Numbered from the stretch's first letter, positions 44,281 through 53,710 are shown. The stretch is DNA of 64,000 nt from Devosia sp. A16 (GCF_001402915.1 NZ_CP012945.1:1064001-1128000); one strand, 5' to 3'. Numbers and translations: made by a program. Notes: generated by a model from the sequence alone, not told the origin.

Positions 44281-45621
44281 TCACTTCACTGACGCAGATT
44301 GCTCGCCCACCTTTTCCAGGATCGCTTCCAGCATGACATAGCCGTCGGCGATCGAGGTGCGCTCCTCCCGCTGCTGGCTCAGAAACGCCTCCAGCGCCGG
44401 GTTGATCGCGATGGCACGGTCCACGCCTGGATCCGATCCCTTCCGGTAAGCCCCCAGCCGGATCAGTTCCTCCATGTCGGCAAATGTCGACATGAGCTCC
44501 CGCGCCTTCTGCAGGGTCGGCCGCACATTGGCCGGCACGCACCCAGGCATGGTTCGCGAGATAGACCGGAGCACATTGACCGCCGGATAGCGTCCCCGCT
44601 CGGCGATCGAGCGCTCCATCACGATGTGCCCATCGAGAATGCCGCGAACGGCGTCCGCAATGGGCTCATTGTGATCGTCACCTTCCACCAAAACGGTAAA
44701 TAGACCGGTAATGGAGCCGGAGTCGGCAAGCCCCGGACCGGCCCGTTCCAGCAATCTCGGCAGCTCGGTGAAAACCGTCGGCGGATAGCCTTTGGCGGTC
44801 GGCGGCTCGCCGATGGCAAGGCCGATCTCGCGCTGCGCCTGGGCGAAGCGGGTGAGGCTGTCCATCATGCACAGCACGCGCTTGCCCTGATCGCGGAAAT
44901 ACTCGCTCAGCGTGAGCGTCAGGTAGGCGGCCTGCCGCCGCATCAGCGCCGCCTCGTCCGAGGTCGCGACCACCACGACCGCCTGCTGGATACCTACCTC
45001 TCCCAGGTACTCGGTGACGAATTCCTGCACTTCGCGGCCGCGTTCCCCGATCAGCCCGATCACCGCCACGTCGACCTGCGCATTGCGCGCCAGCATGCTC
45101 ATCAGTACCGACTTGCCGACGCCCGAACCGGCAAAGATGCCCATGCGCTGGCCCTCGCACATGGTGGTGAAGGTGTTGAGGGTCCGCACCCCCATATCCA
45201 GGGGATCGCCTACGCGCATGCGCTCATGCGCCGGCAGCGGCACCTGCCGCAGCGGATAGGGCGTGGCGCCCGGCTGCAGCGGCCCCTTGCCGTCGATCGG
45301 CTCGCCATCGGCGTTGATCACCCGGCCGAGCCAGTGCTCGGAGGGCTGCACTGCTCCGTCATGCCGCTTGAACAGCGCCCGGCAGCCCAGCCGTACCCCG
45401 TTCACCGCACCGAACGGCAGGCACAGCGCATGGCCGTCGCGAAAACCGATGATCTCGGCGCCGAGCATCCCGCCATTGGTGGTTTCGATCGAAACGCGGC
45501 CGCCGACGCGCAGCTCGCGCACCGGCCCGACCACTTCGATCAACAGGCCCTGCACGGTTTTGACCCGCCCGAAGACTTCCACGTCCTCGATCGCGTCAAT
45601 GGCGGCTCTCAGGGACTGCAT
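44281..45621 (-). CDS. fliI: Flagellum-specific export ATPase FliI
   Basis: A 446-residue F1-ATPase-like hexameric ATPase that unloads export cargo. It has the N-terminal barrel ([30 protein letters not shown]), Walker A GSGVGKSV (165-172, in [16 protein letters not shown]), Walker B around [37 protein letters not shown] and the C-terminal helical domain. The length is normal. fliI-fliJ form a minus-strand operon whose upstream region is shared with the divergent ctrA gene. Confidence 0.96.
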   Translation of the reverse strand: MQSLRAAIDAIEDVEVFGRVKTVQGLLIEVVGPVRELRVGGRVSIETTNGGMLGAEIIGFRDGHALCLPFGAVNGVRLGCRALFKRHDGAVQPSEHWLGRVINADGEPIDGKGPLQPGATPYPLRQVPLPAHERMRVGDPLDMGVRTLNTFTTMCEGQRMGIFAGSGVGKSVLMSMLARNAQVDVAVIGLIGERGREVQEFVTEYLGEVGIQQAVVVVATSDEAALMRRQAAYLTLTLSEYFRDQGKRVLCMMDSLTRFAQAQREIGLAIGEPPTAKGYPPTVFTELPRLLERAGPGLADSGSITGLFTVLVEGDDHNEPIADAVRGILDGHIVMERSIAERGRYPAVNVLRSISRTMPGCVPANVRPTLQKARELMSTFADMEELIRLGAYRKGSDPGVDRAIAINPALEAFLSQQREERTSIADGYVMLEAILEKVGEQSASVK

Positions 45622-45654
45622 CGGCCTCTTTCACGCTGCCCGAATCGCTCGTCC

Positions 45655-45935
45655 ACCACGGTAACCGAACGTTAAGCAAAAAGCGTTAACCATGGGGTCC
45701 TGCCCCACATTCGCCTGGGCTGTCCCAGGCCGCTTTCCACGCCCCCAGGGGCCCCAAATCCTTGAGTCGGCAGAGTCGATTGTAGAGCTTTCTTAACCTA
45801 ATTTCTTAAGTCAGGTGAATGCAATTTTGATAGCATTTTCAACGACTTAACATATCACTAACGGGAGACCCATTGCATCTTGCGGATCAGAATTAAACTT
45901 TGTTAACTAATTGCGCTTAGGTTTGGGTCATATCC
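45655..45935. promoter_or_regulatory. AT-rich control region between fliI and ctrA
   Basis: The 393-base gap 45622-46014 is much richer in A/T than the rest. It holds many TTAA(C) half-sites: TTAA at 45672, TTAACCAT at 45686-45693, TTAACC near 45794, TTAAG near 45806, TTAACAT near 45847, and a TTAA/TTAAC pair around 45893-45907 (spacing six). CtrA genes of relatives have several autoregulated promoters of this look. No site matches TTAA-N7-TTAAC perfectly. GANTC sites, the CcrM targets, occur here as GAGTC near 45763 and GATTG-like variants only. No gene is seen in the gap. Confidence 0.5.
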
Positions 45936-46014
45936 AGTAGGGTTCGGTTAAGGGTGACGCGCACAGCGCCTCATCCATGGTTCCAGCAGGGAACGGTTTA
46001 AGGGGATTGACGGC

Positions 46015-46725
46015 ATGCGTGTACTCTTGATCGAGGACGACAGCGCGACAGCGCAGAGCATCGAGCTGATGCTCAAATCAGAGAGTTTCAACGTATACAC
46101 GACGGACCTCGGCGAAGAGGGCGTCGACCTAGGCAAGCTCTATGACTACGACATCATCCTGCTCGACCTGAACCTTCCCGACATGTCGGGCTATGAAGTG
46201 CTGCGCACCCTGCGCGTAGCCAAGGTGCAGACCCCGATCCTGATCCTCAGTGGCCTTGCCGGCATCGAAGACAAGGTGCGCGGTCTCGGCTTCGGCGCCG
46301 ACGACTACATGACCAAGCCGTTCCACAAGGACGAACTGGTCGCCCGCATTCACGCCATCGTGCGCCGGTCCAAGGGCCATGCCCAGTCGGTCATCAACAC
46401 CGGCGACCTGAGCGTCAACCTCGACACCAAGACCGTCGAGGTCCAGTCGGCCCGCGTGCACCTGACCGGCAAGGAATATCAGATGCTGGAGCTGCTCTCG
46501 CTCCGCAAGGGCACTACCCTCACCAAGGAAATGTTCCTCAACCACCTTTATGGCGGGATGGACGAGCCCGAGCTGAAGATCATCGACGTCTTCATCTGCA
46601 AGCTCAGGAAAAAGCTCTCGGTCGCCACTGGCGGCAAGAACTACATCGAGACCGTCTGGGGCCGCGGCTACGTGCTGCGCGAGCCCGACGAGAACGAGAA
46701 CTTCCAGGAATCGAGCGTCGCCTGA
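46015..46725 (+). CDS. ctrA: Cell-cycle master response regulator CtrA
   Basis: A 236-residue OmpR-type regulator. The receiver has the acidic pair EDD (7-9) and phosphoacceptor D51 ([19 protein letters not shown]), and K at [19 protein letters not shown]. The winged helix (from about 130) reads [63 protein letters not shown], nearly identical to CtrA across alphaproteobacteria. It controls division, DNA methylation and flagellar genes. Phosphate comes from CckA through ChpT, encoded at 51666-52340. The C-terminal tail NFQESSVA ends in hydrophobic residues, as in CtrA proteins degraded by ClpXP. Confidence 0.97.
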   Translation: MRVLLIEDDSATAQSIELMLKSESFNVYTTDLGEEGVDLGKLYDYDIILLDLNLPDMSGYEVLRTLRVAKVQTPILILSGLAGIEDKVRGLGFGADDYMTKPFHKDELVARIHAIVRRSKGHAQSVINTGDLSVNLDTKTVEVQSARVHLTGKEYQMLELLSLRKGTTLTKEMFLNHLYGGMDEPELKIIDVFICKLRKKLSVATGGKNYIETVWGRGYVLREPDENENFQESSVA

Positions 46726-46817
46726 TACCGGAGCGTTTCAGGAAGAGTTCTGAGACTTTTCCGGTTCGAAAGCGCGACCAATCAAGAAGTCAGTCCTGCG
46801 TTGCGGCAGACCTGGGG

Positions 46818-46845
46818 AACCCCGTACCAGAAGGTGCGGGGTTTT
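46818..46845 (+). terminator. Intrinsic terminator downstream of ctrA
   Basis: AACCCCG-T-ACC-AGAA-GGT-G-CGGGGTT is a perfect hairpin with one internal pair mismatch, followed by TTTTCGC, 93 bases after the ctrA stop codon. The rest of the gap 46726-47067 holds no convincing gene. Confidence 0.8.
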
Positions 46846-47067
46846 CGCTATTGAAGGCCCAGAACTCTGGGCGCACACGACGTTCCTGGTGCATTCGCTC
46901 GCGGAGAATGGATACGACCCCCACATCACCGTCGTCCAAGCGGCGCCGTTTCGCTCTCCACCGATGTCTTCAAGGTATGCAATATTGAAGACGACCACGA
47001 CATCGCGGCTAGCGAGACCGCAGCAGAGACGCTTGAGCGAGCCGCCGGCCGATGGCACCGTCACACC

Positions 47068-47988
47068 ATGAACGACGTCGAGTGGATAGCCCCCGATCCG
47101 GATGCCGTGGCGGCTGCGCTTGCTGGCATAGGCATTCGCGTCGATCCGGCTGAGGTGAAGCTCCTGCCGCGCGACAATCGTTTCGCCGGCCGCCTGCCCG
47201 ATCAGCGCATCGCCTGGTTCCCGACCGATCTCCTGGGCAAGGAGCGGCTGGCGCGAGAGAGCCGAGCCCTCGCCTTGATCGAGCGTTATTGCCGCTTCCG
47301 GGCGCCCCGCACGATCTACCATTCCGACGCCGGCTGGTACCTGCGCCGCGAGGTTCCCGGAACGTCCGATCCGTTCGCTACCTACCAGCGCGTTCTAGAG
47401 GACCGCCAGTTCGCGGCAACGCTGGGGGGCCAACTCGGGCGCCTGCTGGCGGACCAGCATCTGAGCCCGCCGCGTGCCGAACTCGGCGACTGGTTGCTCC
47501 CCCGCCCCGGCTGGCCCCCGCCGGTCGCCGACATCGCGGCGGACCTGCCGCGCGTCACCGGCGATCGCGGCCTGATCGATGCAGCGCTGGCGCTGCTCGC
47601 CCGGCACGAAGCCGCCGAGCAGGAAATCGGCGGCCGCGTTCTCGCCCACACCGATTTCGGCTTTCACAACATGGTGGTCACCTCGGACGGCGCGGTGGCT
47701 GGCGTGTTCGACTACGACGAAGCCGCGCTCACCGACCGGCACTACGACTTCCGCTACCTGCTGCTCGACGACCCCGATGACCGGCTGCTGCTCACCGCCA
47801 TCGAGGCCTATCTCGCTGCCGGTGGTCAGCCGATCGAGCTTGCCCGCATCCACCTGCTCAACGCGGCCTCGGCGGTCGCCTTCCTCGCCTTCCGGAGCGA
47901 CGCCGGGCCCGACGAGAAGCCGGCAGGACGGACCCTCGCCGAAGACCTGCGCTGGACCCGCCTGGCGCTGGCGCGTGCCGGCCAGTAA
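47068..47988 (+). CDS. Aminoglycoside-phosphotransferase-family kinase
   Basis: A 306-residue APH/ChoK-fold protein. The catalytic loop VLAHTDFGFHNMVV (about 191-204) carries the Brenner motif HxDxxxxN, and the following GVFDYDEAALTDRHYDF supplies the Mg-binding aspartate. The N-lobe is short, and its nucleotide-binding loop RDNRFAGRLPDQRIAWFPTDLLGKERLARES is unusual but keeps a lysine. The family includes aminoglycoside, homoserine, choline and fructosamine kinases, so resistance cannot be assumed. It is monocistronic, between the ctrA terminator and the autotransporter gene. Confidence 0.75.
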   Translation: MNDVEWIAPDPDAVAAALAGIGIRVDPAEVKLLPRDNRFAGRLPDQRIAWFPTDLLGKERLARESRALALIERYCRFRAPRTIYHSDAGWYLRREVPGTSDPFATYQRVLEDRQFAATLGGQLGRLLADQHLSPPRAELGDWLLPRPGWPPPVADIAADLPRVTGDRGLIDAALALLARHEAAEQEIGGRVLAHTDFGFHNMVVTSDGAVAGVFDYDEAALTDRHYDFRYLLLDDPDDRLLLTAIEAYLAAGGQPIELARIHLLNAASAVAFLAFRSDAGPDEKPAGRTLAEDLRWTRLALARAGQ

Positions 47989-48116
47989 GCCCGGTCTGGC
48001 GCCGCCGCAGCCGTACGGCGTGAAAGGAAGCGGCAGCGTGTGCCATTGTGTTTGCAAGCATTCGCAGCGATGCTGTCGCGGGCCCTATACTGATTTGCTC
48101 CAATTGGAGTTGCACG

Positions 48117-50918
48117 TTGTTTGAGGCTATTTGCAACGCCGACCCCCTTGCTGACTCTCGCCATGCCCTGACCTGCCCTCCCCGCAGAGCCGGCGCGCTG
48201 CCGAAAGTCAGCGCCGCGGCTCTGGCGCTGGCAGGAGCGCTGGCGGGCGCAGTGCCAGCTTCGGCAGCCAGCTTCACCGCCGGCACCGCCACGGAGTTCG
48301 AGCAGGCGATCACCGACGCCAGCACCGACCCGGACAATGCCGACATCACGCTGCTCAACGACATCACGGTCAGCTCGACCCTCACCGAAGCGACCGCTCC
48401 AGGCACACTGGATATCTATACCGACGGGGGCTACACCCTTACCCTGGACGGGCCCGGCGCGATCTGGGATGCCGGCAGCTACACCTATTTCGCCGTTCAG
48501 GGATCGACCACTGGCGGGCTCACCGTTTCGAGTGGCGGCCAGCTCACGATCAGCGACAATCCCGCCAATCCGCAGCCCTATGGCATGCTCGACATGCGCG
48601 CCGGCATCTTCACCATCACGGGCGACGGAACCATCGTGAAGTCGACCTACTTCGCCGCTGGTCGCGAGGACAACACCACGGTGACCGTCACCGACGGCGC
48701 ACATGTAATCACCACCAGCAGCGCCGCTTTGGGTGAGGATTCCAACACCACCAACGCCGCCGACATCACCGTGCTGGTTGATGGGGAGGGAACGGTCTGG
48801 GACGCCGGCTACTTTTCCGCCGGCGGCGCAGCGAACACCGTCGACGTGACGCTGTCGGGTGGCGCCGTCATCAATGCCGGCGCCGCCAGCATCGGCAGGA
48901 ACGGCAACGCCACCATGCTGGTGACCGGCGCCGGCTCGGCCCTGGCTGTTTCGGGCAACCTCTATATCGGCGAGCGCTCGCCCTGGATCTCCGGCGCGGG
49001 CGTCGGCGACGGCGCCTTGACCATCAGCGATGGCGGCCTTGTCTCCGCCGATCGGGTCCTGCTGGGCGTGACCGGCAACGGGAGCTCGGATCCCGGCGTT
49101 ACCGGCAACCTGCTCGTCGATACCGGCGGCACGCTCGCCACCGGGGAACTGGCCCCGGAGCTCGGCACCGGCACCGCGACCTTCGACAACGGCACCCTGC
49201 GCGCCACCGACAATGCGGCATCGCTGATCCACGGCTTCGCCCCCGGCCAGTTCGTCCTTCTCGGCGACGGCATGTTCCTCGATTCCAACGGTCTCGACGT
49301 GGTGGCCGAGAGCGGCATGTCCGGCGACGGCGCGCTGACCAAGCAGGGGCTGGGCACGCTGACGCTAACCGGTCCCAATACCTATCAGGGGGACACGTTC
49401 GTCACCACCGGCACGCTTGCCGCCGGCGTCACCAACACCTTCAGCGCCGCCTCCGACCATCACGTCGCGGCCGGCGCGGCGCTCGCCCTCAAGGGGTTCG
49501 ACCAGACGGTCGCCTCGCTCCAGAACGCCGGCACCGTCAGCCTTGGCGGCGCGCCTGGCACCGTGCTCAGCATCACCGGCAACTATCAGGGCGATGCCGG
49601 GATCATCCTCATCAATACGGCGCTGGGCAACGACAGTTCGGTCACCGACCGGGTCGACGTCGGCGGCAACACCGCGGGCACCGGCAGCATTCGGGTCACC
49701 AATGTCGGCGGCACCGGCGCCCAGACCGTCGAAGGCATCCGGATCATCGATGTCCTCGGGACCTCGAGCGCCAGCTTTTCGCTGCTGGGCGACTATGAGT
49801 TCGAAGGGGAGCAGGCTGTGGTCGGTGGCGCTTACGCCTACCGGCTCTACCAGGGCAGCACCAGCAACCCGGGCGACGGCGACTGGTACTTGCGTTCGAC
49901 CCTGATCCCGGATGGTCCCGACCCGCTCTATCAGGCGGGCGTCCCGCTCTACGAGAGCTATCCGCAGGTCCTCGCCATGCTCAACCAGCTCGGCACCCTG
50001 CAGCAGCGCGTCGGCAACCGCTCGTGGAGCGGCAACGACAGCACCGCCGGCGTCGTCGACCTTGGCGACCGCCAGGTCGAAACCGGCGGCATGTGGGGGC
50101 GGATCGAAGGCAACTATGCGCGCGAGGCGCTCGACACCACCTCCGGCGGCACCGACTACGATGCCACCCTATGGCGTCTGCAGGCCGGCCTCGACGGCGT
50201 GATCCAGCAAGGCGAACGCGGGGCGCTGGTCGGCGGCGCCTATCTGAGCTACGGCACGGTGGGCGCCGACGTCTCCTCGCGCTTCGGCAACGGCGACATC
50301 ACAAGCTCCGGTTTCGGGGTTGGCGGCACGCTGACCTGGTATGATGCCAGCGGCTTCTACCTTGATGGCGTCGCCCAGTTGCAGTGGTTCGACAGCACGC
50401 TGAGCTCCAGCACTGCCGGGCTCGACCTGGTCAAGGGCAATAATGGCTTCGGCTACGCCCTCCGCCTCGAGGCTGGGAGCCGGATCACGCTGGGTGACGG
50501 CTGGTCGGTCACGCCGCAGGGCCAGATCGTCTACAGCGAGGTCTCCTTCGCTGATTTCACCGATGCCTTCGGCACCGCGGTGGGCCTGACCGATGGTGGC
50601 GGGTTGCAGGGCCGTCTCGGCATTTCTCTCGACCACGAAGACGCCAACGAGGCTGATGACGGGCTGGCACGCAGCCATTTCTATGGCATCGCCAACCTCT
50701 ACTACCGGTTCGACAACAGCACGGGCGTCGAGGTCGGCGGCACTGCCCTGACGGCCAGCGCCGACCAGCTTTCCGGCGGGTTGGGGGTGGGTGGCAGCTA
50801 CAACTGGGGTGACGACAGGTATTCCCTGTACGGCGAGGCATCGTTCCGCACCGGGCTCAACGCGCCCGGCGACAGCTACAGCCTCAACGCCAATGTCGGC
50901 TTGAGGGGGCGCTGGTAA
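48117..50918 (+). CDS. Large type Va autotransporter (outer membrane)
   Basis: The protein is 933 residues long. The signal peptide is internal by about 30 residues (KVSAAALALAGALAGAVPASA, then ASFTAG), giving an extended signal region as in many autotransporters. The passenger is a Gly/Thr/Asn-rich parallel beta helix with PATR-type repeats (GDGALTKQGLGTLTLTGPNTYQGDTFVTTGTLAAG). The C-terminal 280 residues form the autotransporter beta barrel, ending with an aromatic residue (VGLRGRW). TTG 48117 is chosen because GGAG lies seven bases upstream; GTG 48048 would add 23 residues. No protease or lipase motif was found in the passenger, so adhesion or biofilm is the likely role. Confidence 0.88.
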   Translation: MFEAICNADPLADSRHALTCPPRRAGALPKVSAAALALAGALAGAVPASAASFTAGTATEFEQAITDASTDPDNADITLLNDITVSSTLTEATAPGTLDIYTDGGYTLTLDGPGAIWDAGSYTYFAVQGSTTGGLTVSSGGQLTISDNPANPQPYGMLDMRAGIFTITGDGTIVKSTYFAAGREDNTTVTVTDGAHVITTSSAALGEDSNTTNAADITVLVDGEGTVWDAGYFSAGGAANTVDVTLSGGAVINAGAASIGRNGNATMLVTGAGSALAVSGNLYIGERSPWISGAGVGDGALTISDGGLVSADRVLLGVTGNGSSDPGVTGNLLVDTGGTLATGELAPELGTGTATFDNGTLRATDNAASLIHGFAPGQFVLLGDGMFLDSNGLDVVAESGMSGDGALTKQGLGTLTLTGPNTYQGDTFVTTGTLAAGVTNTFSAASDHHVAAGAALALKGFDQTVASLQNAGTVSLGGAPGTVLSITGNYQGDAGIILINTALGNDSSVTDRVDVGGNTAGTGSIRVTNVGGTGAQTVEGIRIIDVLGTSSASFSLLGDYEFEGEQAVVGGAYAYRLYQGSTSNPGDGDWYLRSTLIPDGPDPLYQAGVPLYESYPQVLAMLNQLGTLQQRVGNRSWSGNDSTAGVVDLGDRQVETGGMWGRIEGNYAREALDTTSGGTDYDATLWRLQAGLDGVIQQGERGALVGGAYLSYGTVGADVSSRFGNGDITSSGFGVGGTLTWYDASGFYLDGVAQLQWFDSTLSSSTAGLDLVKGNNGFGYALRLEAGSRITLGDGWSVTPQGQIVYSEVSFADFTDAFGTAVGLTDGGGLQGRLGISLDHEDANEADDGLARSHFYGIANLYYRFDNSTGVEVGGTALTASADQLSGGLGVGGSYNWGDDRYSLYGEASFRTGLNAPGDSYSLNANVGLRGRW

Positions 50919-50945
50919 GGTCCAGTCCCACCTGCGCCGAACCCA

Positions 50946-51326
50946 TCAGGCGACGCTGGCGCGTTCGTTGGCCGAGGCGGTGAATTTGCCCTCGAGGTGG
51001 TCGCGGTCGAACGGCTTCATCATGTAGTCGTCGACCCCGGCCTTCAGCGCCAGCGCGATCTGCCCGATATCGTTCTCGGTGACCATATAGACCACGCGCG
51101 GCGTGTGGCCGCCGACATAGCCCCTCAGCAGTTTGAGGAACTCGAGGCCGCTCATCACCGGCATCTGCCAATCGAGCAGGATCGCGTCGGGCATTTCCTG
51201 ACGGCACTTGTCGAAGGCTTCCTGCCCATCCTCCGCCTCGTCGACGATATAGTCGAGATCTTCCAGGATGCGGCGCGCCACCTTGCGCACCACACTGGAG
51301 TCGTCGACGACGAGGCAGGATTTCAT
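50946..51326 (-). CDS. CheY-like single-domain response regulator
   Basis: A 126-residue receiver-only protein. The acidic pair DD (8-9), phosphoacceptor D51 (PDAILLDWQMPVMSG), the threonine/methionine switch (VVYMVTENDIG) and K at MMKPFDRDH are all present, so it should be phosphorylated. It lacks an output domain and is not CpdR by sequence. In Hyphomicrobiales a similar gene often lies beside chpT, so it may exchange phosphate in the CckA-ChpT-CtrA circuit or act in motility. It is transcribed toward the autotransporter gene. Confidence 0.88.
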   Translation of the reverse strand: MKSCLVVDDSSVVRKVARRILEDLDYIVDEAEDGQEAFDKCRQEMPDAILLDWQMPVMSGLEFLKLLRGYVGGHTPRVVYMVTENDIGQIALALKAGVDDYMMKPFDRDHLEGKFTASANERASVA

Positions 51327-51665
51327 GACGCTGTTCTCCGACCCAAGCTCAGCGGAAACGCCGGGCCAACCGGGCCCGCTTCCCCACCGCGCGACCGCCG
51401 CCGTGCCTCCCCGCTGGCCTGGCCCCCGCCGGCAGCAGTTCGACCCGCGCAGGCCGCTCGCTGCACTATCCTCTTAAATCTGCCTATGAATGGTTAGCGA
51501 GAACTGAACCCTTCTCCGTATCGGGCAAGATTTTTGTAGCAACGCCAGACCTTGTCGGCGCGAGCGTCGAGAAACAGCGCAGTAGCGCGCCGACCCGAGA
51601 CTTGCAGAGATCAGACAGCCGCCATGCTCACGGCGGTCGGGACAATCGGCAAAGGCGGCGGCCGA
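51327..51665. other. Gap between chpT and the response regulator gene
   Basis: These 339 bases have no convincing open frame. There is a GC-rich part (51350-51460) next to the regulator start and a more A/T-rich part around 51474-51540. A stem GGCGGCCGATC-AGGCCGC lies at the chpT end (51656-51674) and overlaps the last codons of chpT. No clear promoter is recognised. Confidence 0.4.
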
Positions 51666-52340
51666 TCAGGCCGCGGCCGCTACCGCCTTGGGGGTTGCAG
51701 AGAACTCGAACACGTCGTTCTCGATGCCGACCTTGAGCTCCATGTCGGTCATCCTCGCCAGGATGCCGGTATAGAACGGCTGGATGCCGCGCGCATCGAC
51801 GCCACCTTCCGGCGAGCCCGACAACAGCCCCTCGACCCCCGAAGGCATCAGCGTCTTCTGCCGCTTCTCAGGGTCGGATTTCGAGGTGAGGGTGAACACC
51901 TCGGCGCCGGCCGCCCCCTCGATCCTCGCCGTCACCACGCCGCCGCGCGGCACCGCCATGGCGGCGATCAGCAGCATGTTCATGAACAGCTTGGCCTTGT
52001 GCTTGGGCAACAGGATCAGCGGCACCTGCCAGTCGAGATCGGCCTTCTCGATCTCGAAATAGATCCGCGCCACCCGCTCGCACTCGCGGGTATCGAAATC
52101 CGTCCCGGCGGTGGACGATGCGCCATAGGCAAGGCGGGCGAACTCGAGCTTGGCGCGCGCCTGCTTGGCGGCGTTGGCAATCAGTTCCTGCGCCCCGTCG
52201 GCCATTGCCGACTGGGTCGGGTCGGCCAGCACCTCGAGCCCGTTGCCGATCGCCCCCACGGGATTGATCAGGTCATGGCAGACCCGAGAACACAGCATCG
52301 CCGCGAGGTCGGTCGCCTTGAGCTCGATGAAATCCGCCAT
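51666..52340 (-). CDS. chpT: Histidine phosphotransferase ChpT
   Basis: A 224-residue dimeric phosphotransferase that passes phosphate from CckA to CtrA and CpdR. The phospho-accepting histidine is H22 in the dimerisation helix LCSRVCHDLINPVGAIGNGLEVL. The second half is a degenerate GHKL ATPase-like domain (QVPLILLPKHKAKLFMNMLLIAAMAVPRGGVVTARIEG ... GLLSGSPEGGVDARGIQPFYTGILARMT). ATG 52340 matches the family start; the frame is open 16 codons further. It is encoded 5 kb from ctrA. Confidence 0.93.
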   Translation of the reverse strand: MADFIELKATDLAAMLCSRVCHDLINPVGAIGNGLEVLADPTQSAMADGAQELIANAAKQARAKLEFARLAYGASSTAGTDFDTRECERVARIYFEIEKADLDWQVPLILLPKHKAKLFMNMLLIAAMAVPRGGVVTARIEGAAGAEVFTLTSKSDPEKRQKTLMPSGVEGLLSGSPEGGVDARGIQPFYTGILARMTDMELKVGIENDVFEFSATPKAVAAAA

Positions 52341-52401
52341 TGTTGTGGGTCCTTGCCGTCGAATCAATTTTGCGTAGCCTAACCGCAACCTGCGGCTGGC
52401 C

Positions 52402-52995
52402 CTAGTGTGGCGCAGCCTGCGGGCTTTCGCCGTCGGCCGGGACCACGTCCGCCGCCTTGCCGACCGCGTCGGCCACGCTTCCCTCTGCGCCGGTCAGCGT
52501 GCCCTTCAGCCTGGCCCAGCCTTCAGCCGCCTGCTGCAGCGAGGCCTCCTCGCTCTGGAAGAACGCCTCGCGGTTGGCCACCGAATAGAACAGATAGAGC
52601 TTCATCCTCGAGATGACGTAGAGCCGCGGCTTGCCATCCGACAGGTAGCCGCGGCTGAGGCTGGTGGCGCAATGCCCGCCGAACTGCGGCGCATAGATCT
52701 CGGGGTTGCGCATGAACACGTCGCGGTTGGCCGCCGAGGCGAAATACCAGGGCGCCCCGCCCCACTGGTACTCGTAGTCGGCGAGGCCCTGCACCGGTTC
52801 CGGCTCGGTGAAATAGCTCACCGGATCATAGCCCTCGAGCGCCACGCCGGTCAGCGGGTCGGTGACAATGGCATCGACCAGGGCCGCAGCGCTTACCGGG
52901 AAGCTAAGGGCCAGCCACGCACTCACCCATAGAGCGGCAAGAAGCCCGGTTATGGTTAAGTTTTGTTTACGCTTTTGCCGCATCATTGCCGCCAT
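52402..52995 (-). CDS. Exported YHS-domain protein
   Basis: A 197-residue protein. A long N-terminal signal sequence or anchor (basic MMRQKRKQNL, hydrophobic LTITGLLAALWVSAWLALSFPVSAAAL) is followed by a YHS domain (about 45-145): TDPLTGVALEGYDPVSYFTEPEPVQGLADYEYQWGGAPWYFASAANRDVFMRNPEIYAPQFGGHCATSLSRG. In this domain Tyr, His and other residues bind metal or haem-like groups. The C-terminal tail is acidic and low-complexity. It lies 61 bases upstream of chpT on the same strand and is divergent from eipA, with a CtrA-like box inside its first codons. Confidence 0.85.
   Translation of the reverse strand: MAAMMRQKRKQNLTITGLLAALWVSAWLALSFPVSAAALVDAIVTDPLTGVALEGYDPVSYFTEPEPVQGLADYEYQWGGAPWYFASAANRDVFMRNPEIYAPQFGGHCATSLSRGYLSDGKPRLYVISRMKLYLFYSVANREAFFQSEEASLQQAAEGWARLKGTLTGAEGSVADAVGKAADVVPADGESPQAAPH
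52952..52970 (-). promoter_or_regulatory. CtrA-like box in the YHS gene / eipA region
   Basis: On the minus strand GTAAACAAAACTTAACCAT fits TTAA-N7-TTAACC with one mismatch and contains the TTAACCAT half-site exactly. It lies within the first codons of the YHS gene and 141 bases before eipA. In Brucella eipA is a direct CtrA target, so it may serve that gene. Sequence match is good; function is inferred. Confidence 0.45.
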
Positions 52996-53110
52996 GAACG
53001 CCTAGCTTGAGATGACCTCAGGCAAGCCGGATGCGCCGAACCTAGCGTCGTCATGGTAAGTACCGCGTAAATGGCCTGCCGCTCGAACTAAGCCCCTCCG
53101 GAGTGCCCTC

Positions 53111-53710
53111 ATGCTCGACCGCATGGTCTACCTCATTCTTGCCGCCTTCGTCGCCCTGACCGCGGCCACGCTGGTGCTGACCCCCACCTTCAGCCAGGCG
53201 CAGGAAGCCCAGCAGGGTTCGCTCTCCGACACCTTTTCCGGCGACGAGCTCGTCGATACCGGTCACCAGTTCTTCGGCTCGGTCGCCCAGGGGCTGGCGT
53301 CGCTGGTCGAGCGCGCGGTGAGCCAGTTCGGCCTGCCCAACGCCTATATCCTCGGCGAGGAAGCCGGCGGCGCCATCTTCGCCGGCGCCCGCTATGGCGA
53401 AGGCACCATGTATACCCGGAACCAGGGCGAGCATCCGGTGTTCTGGCAGGGCCCGACCGTCGGCCTCGATTTCGGCGGCGACGGCTCCAAGGTCATGATG
53501 CTGGTCTACAACCTCGGCTCGGTGTCGGACGTCTATGGCCGATATCCCGGCGTCGACGGCTCCGCCTACGTCATCGGCGGCCTCGGCATGACGGTGATCA
53601 AGTATGGCAACGTGGTGATGGTGCCGATCCGCTCGGGCGTCGGCGCGCGGCTCGGCGTCAATGTCGGCTACCTGAAGTTCACCCAGGAGCCGACCTGGAA
53701 TCCCTTCTGA
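53111..53710 (+). CDS. eipA: Envelope integrity protein EipA (DUF1134)
   Basis: A 199-residue periplasmic protein. The signal peptide (VYLILAAFVALTAATLVLTPTFSQA, cleaved before QEAQQG) is followed by the DUF1134 domain, a small beta-rich YSC84-like fold: DTFSGDELVDTGHQFFGSVAQGLASLVERAVSQFGLPNAYILGEEAGGAIFAGARYGEGTMYTR, then GPTVGLDFGGDGSKVMMLVYNLGSVSDVYGRYPGVDGSAYVIGGLGMTVIKYGNVVMVPIRSGVGARLGVNVGYLKFT. In Brucella EipA maintains the cell envelope together with O-polysaccharide and is under CtrA control. ATG 53111 is used; ATG 53123 is possible. Confidence 0.92.
   Translation: MLDRMVYLILAAFVALTAATLVLTPTFSQAQEAQQGSLSDTFSGDELVDTGHQFFGSVAQGLASLVERAVSQFGLPNAYILGEEAGGAIFAGARYGEGTMYTRNQGEHPVFWQGPTVGLDFGGDGSKVMMLVYNLGSVSDVYGRYPGVDGSAYVIGGLGMTVIKYGNVVMVPIRSGVGARLGVNVGYLKFTQEPTWNPF

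Noticed and set aside
45893-45907. Perfect CtrA box before ctrA
   Set aside because: TTAA-N6-TTAAC has one base too few between the half-sites; only half-sites and TTAACCAT are supported, so I kept a general regulatory-region call.
46738-47322. Minus-strand gene between ctrA and the kinase gene
   Set aside because: It crosses the ctrA terminator and the start of the plus-strand kinase, with no domain or ribosome site to support it.
47068-47988. Aminoglycoside resistance gene
   Set aside because: The kinase fold is clear but the family is broad; nothing links this member to antibiotics, so only the family name is given.
50946-51326. CpdR
   Set aside because: The receiver sequence and C-terminal end do not resemble CpdR; position beside chpT alone is not enough.
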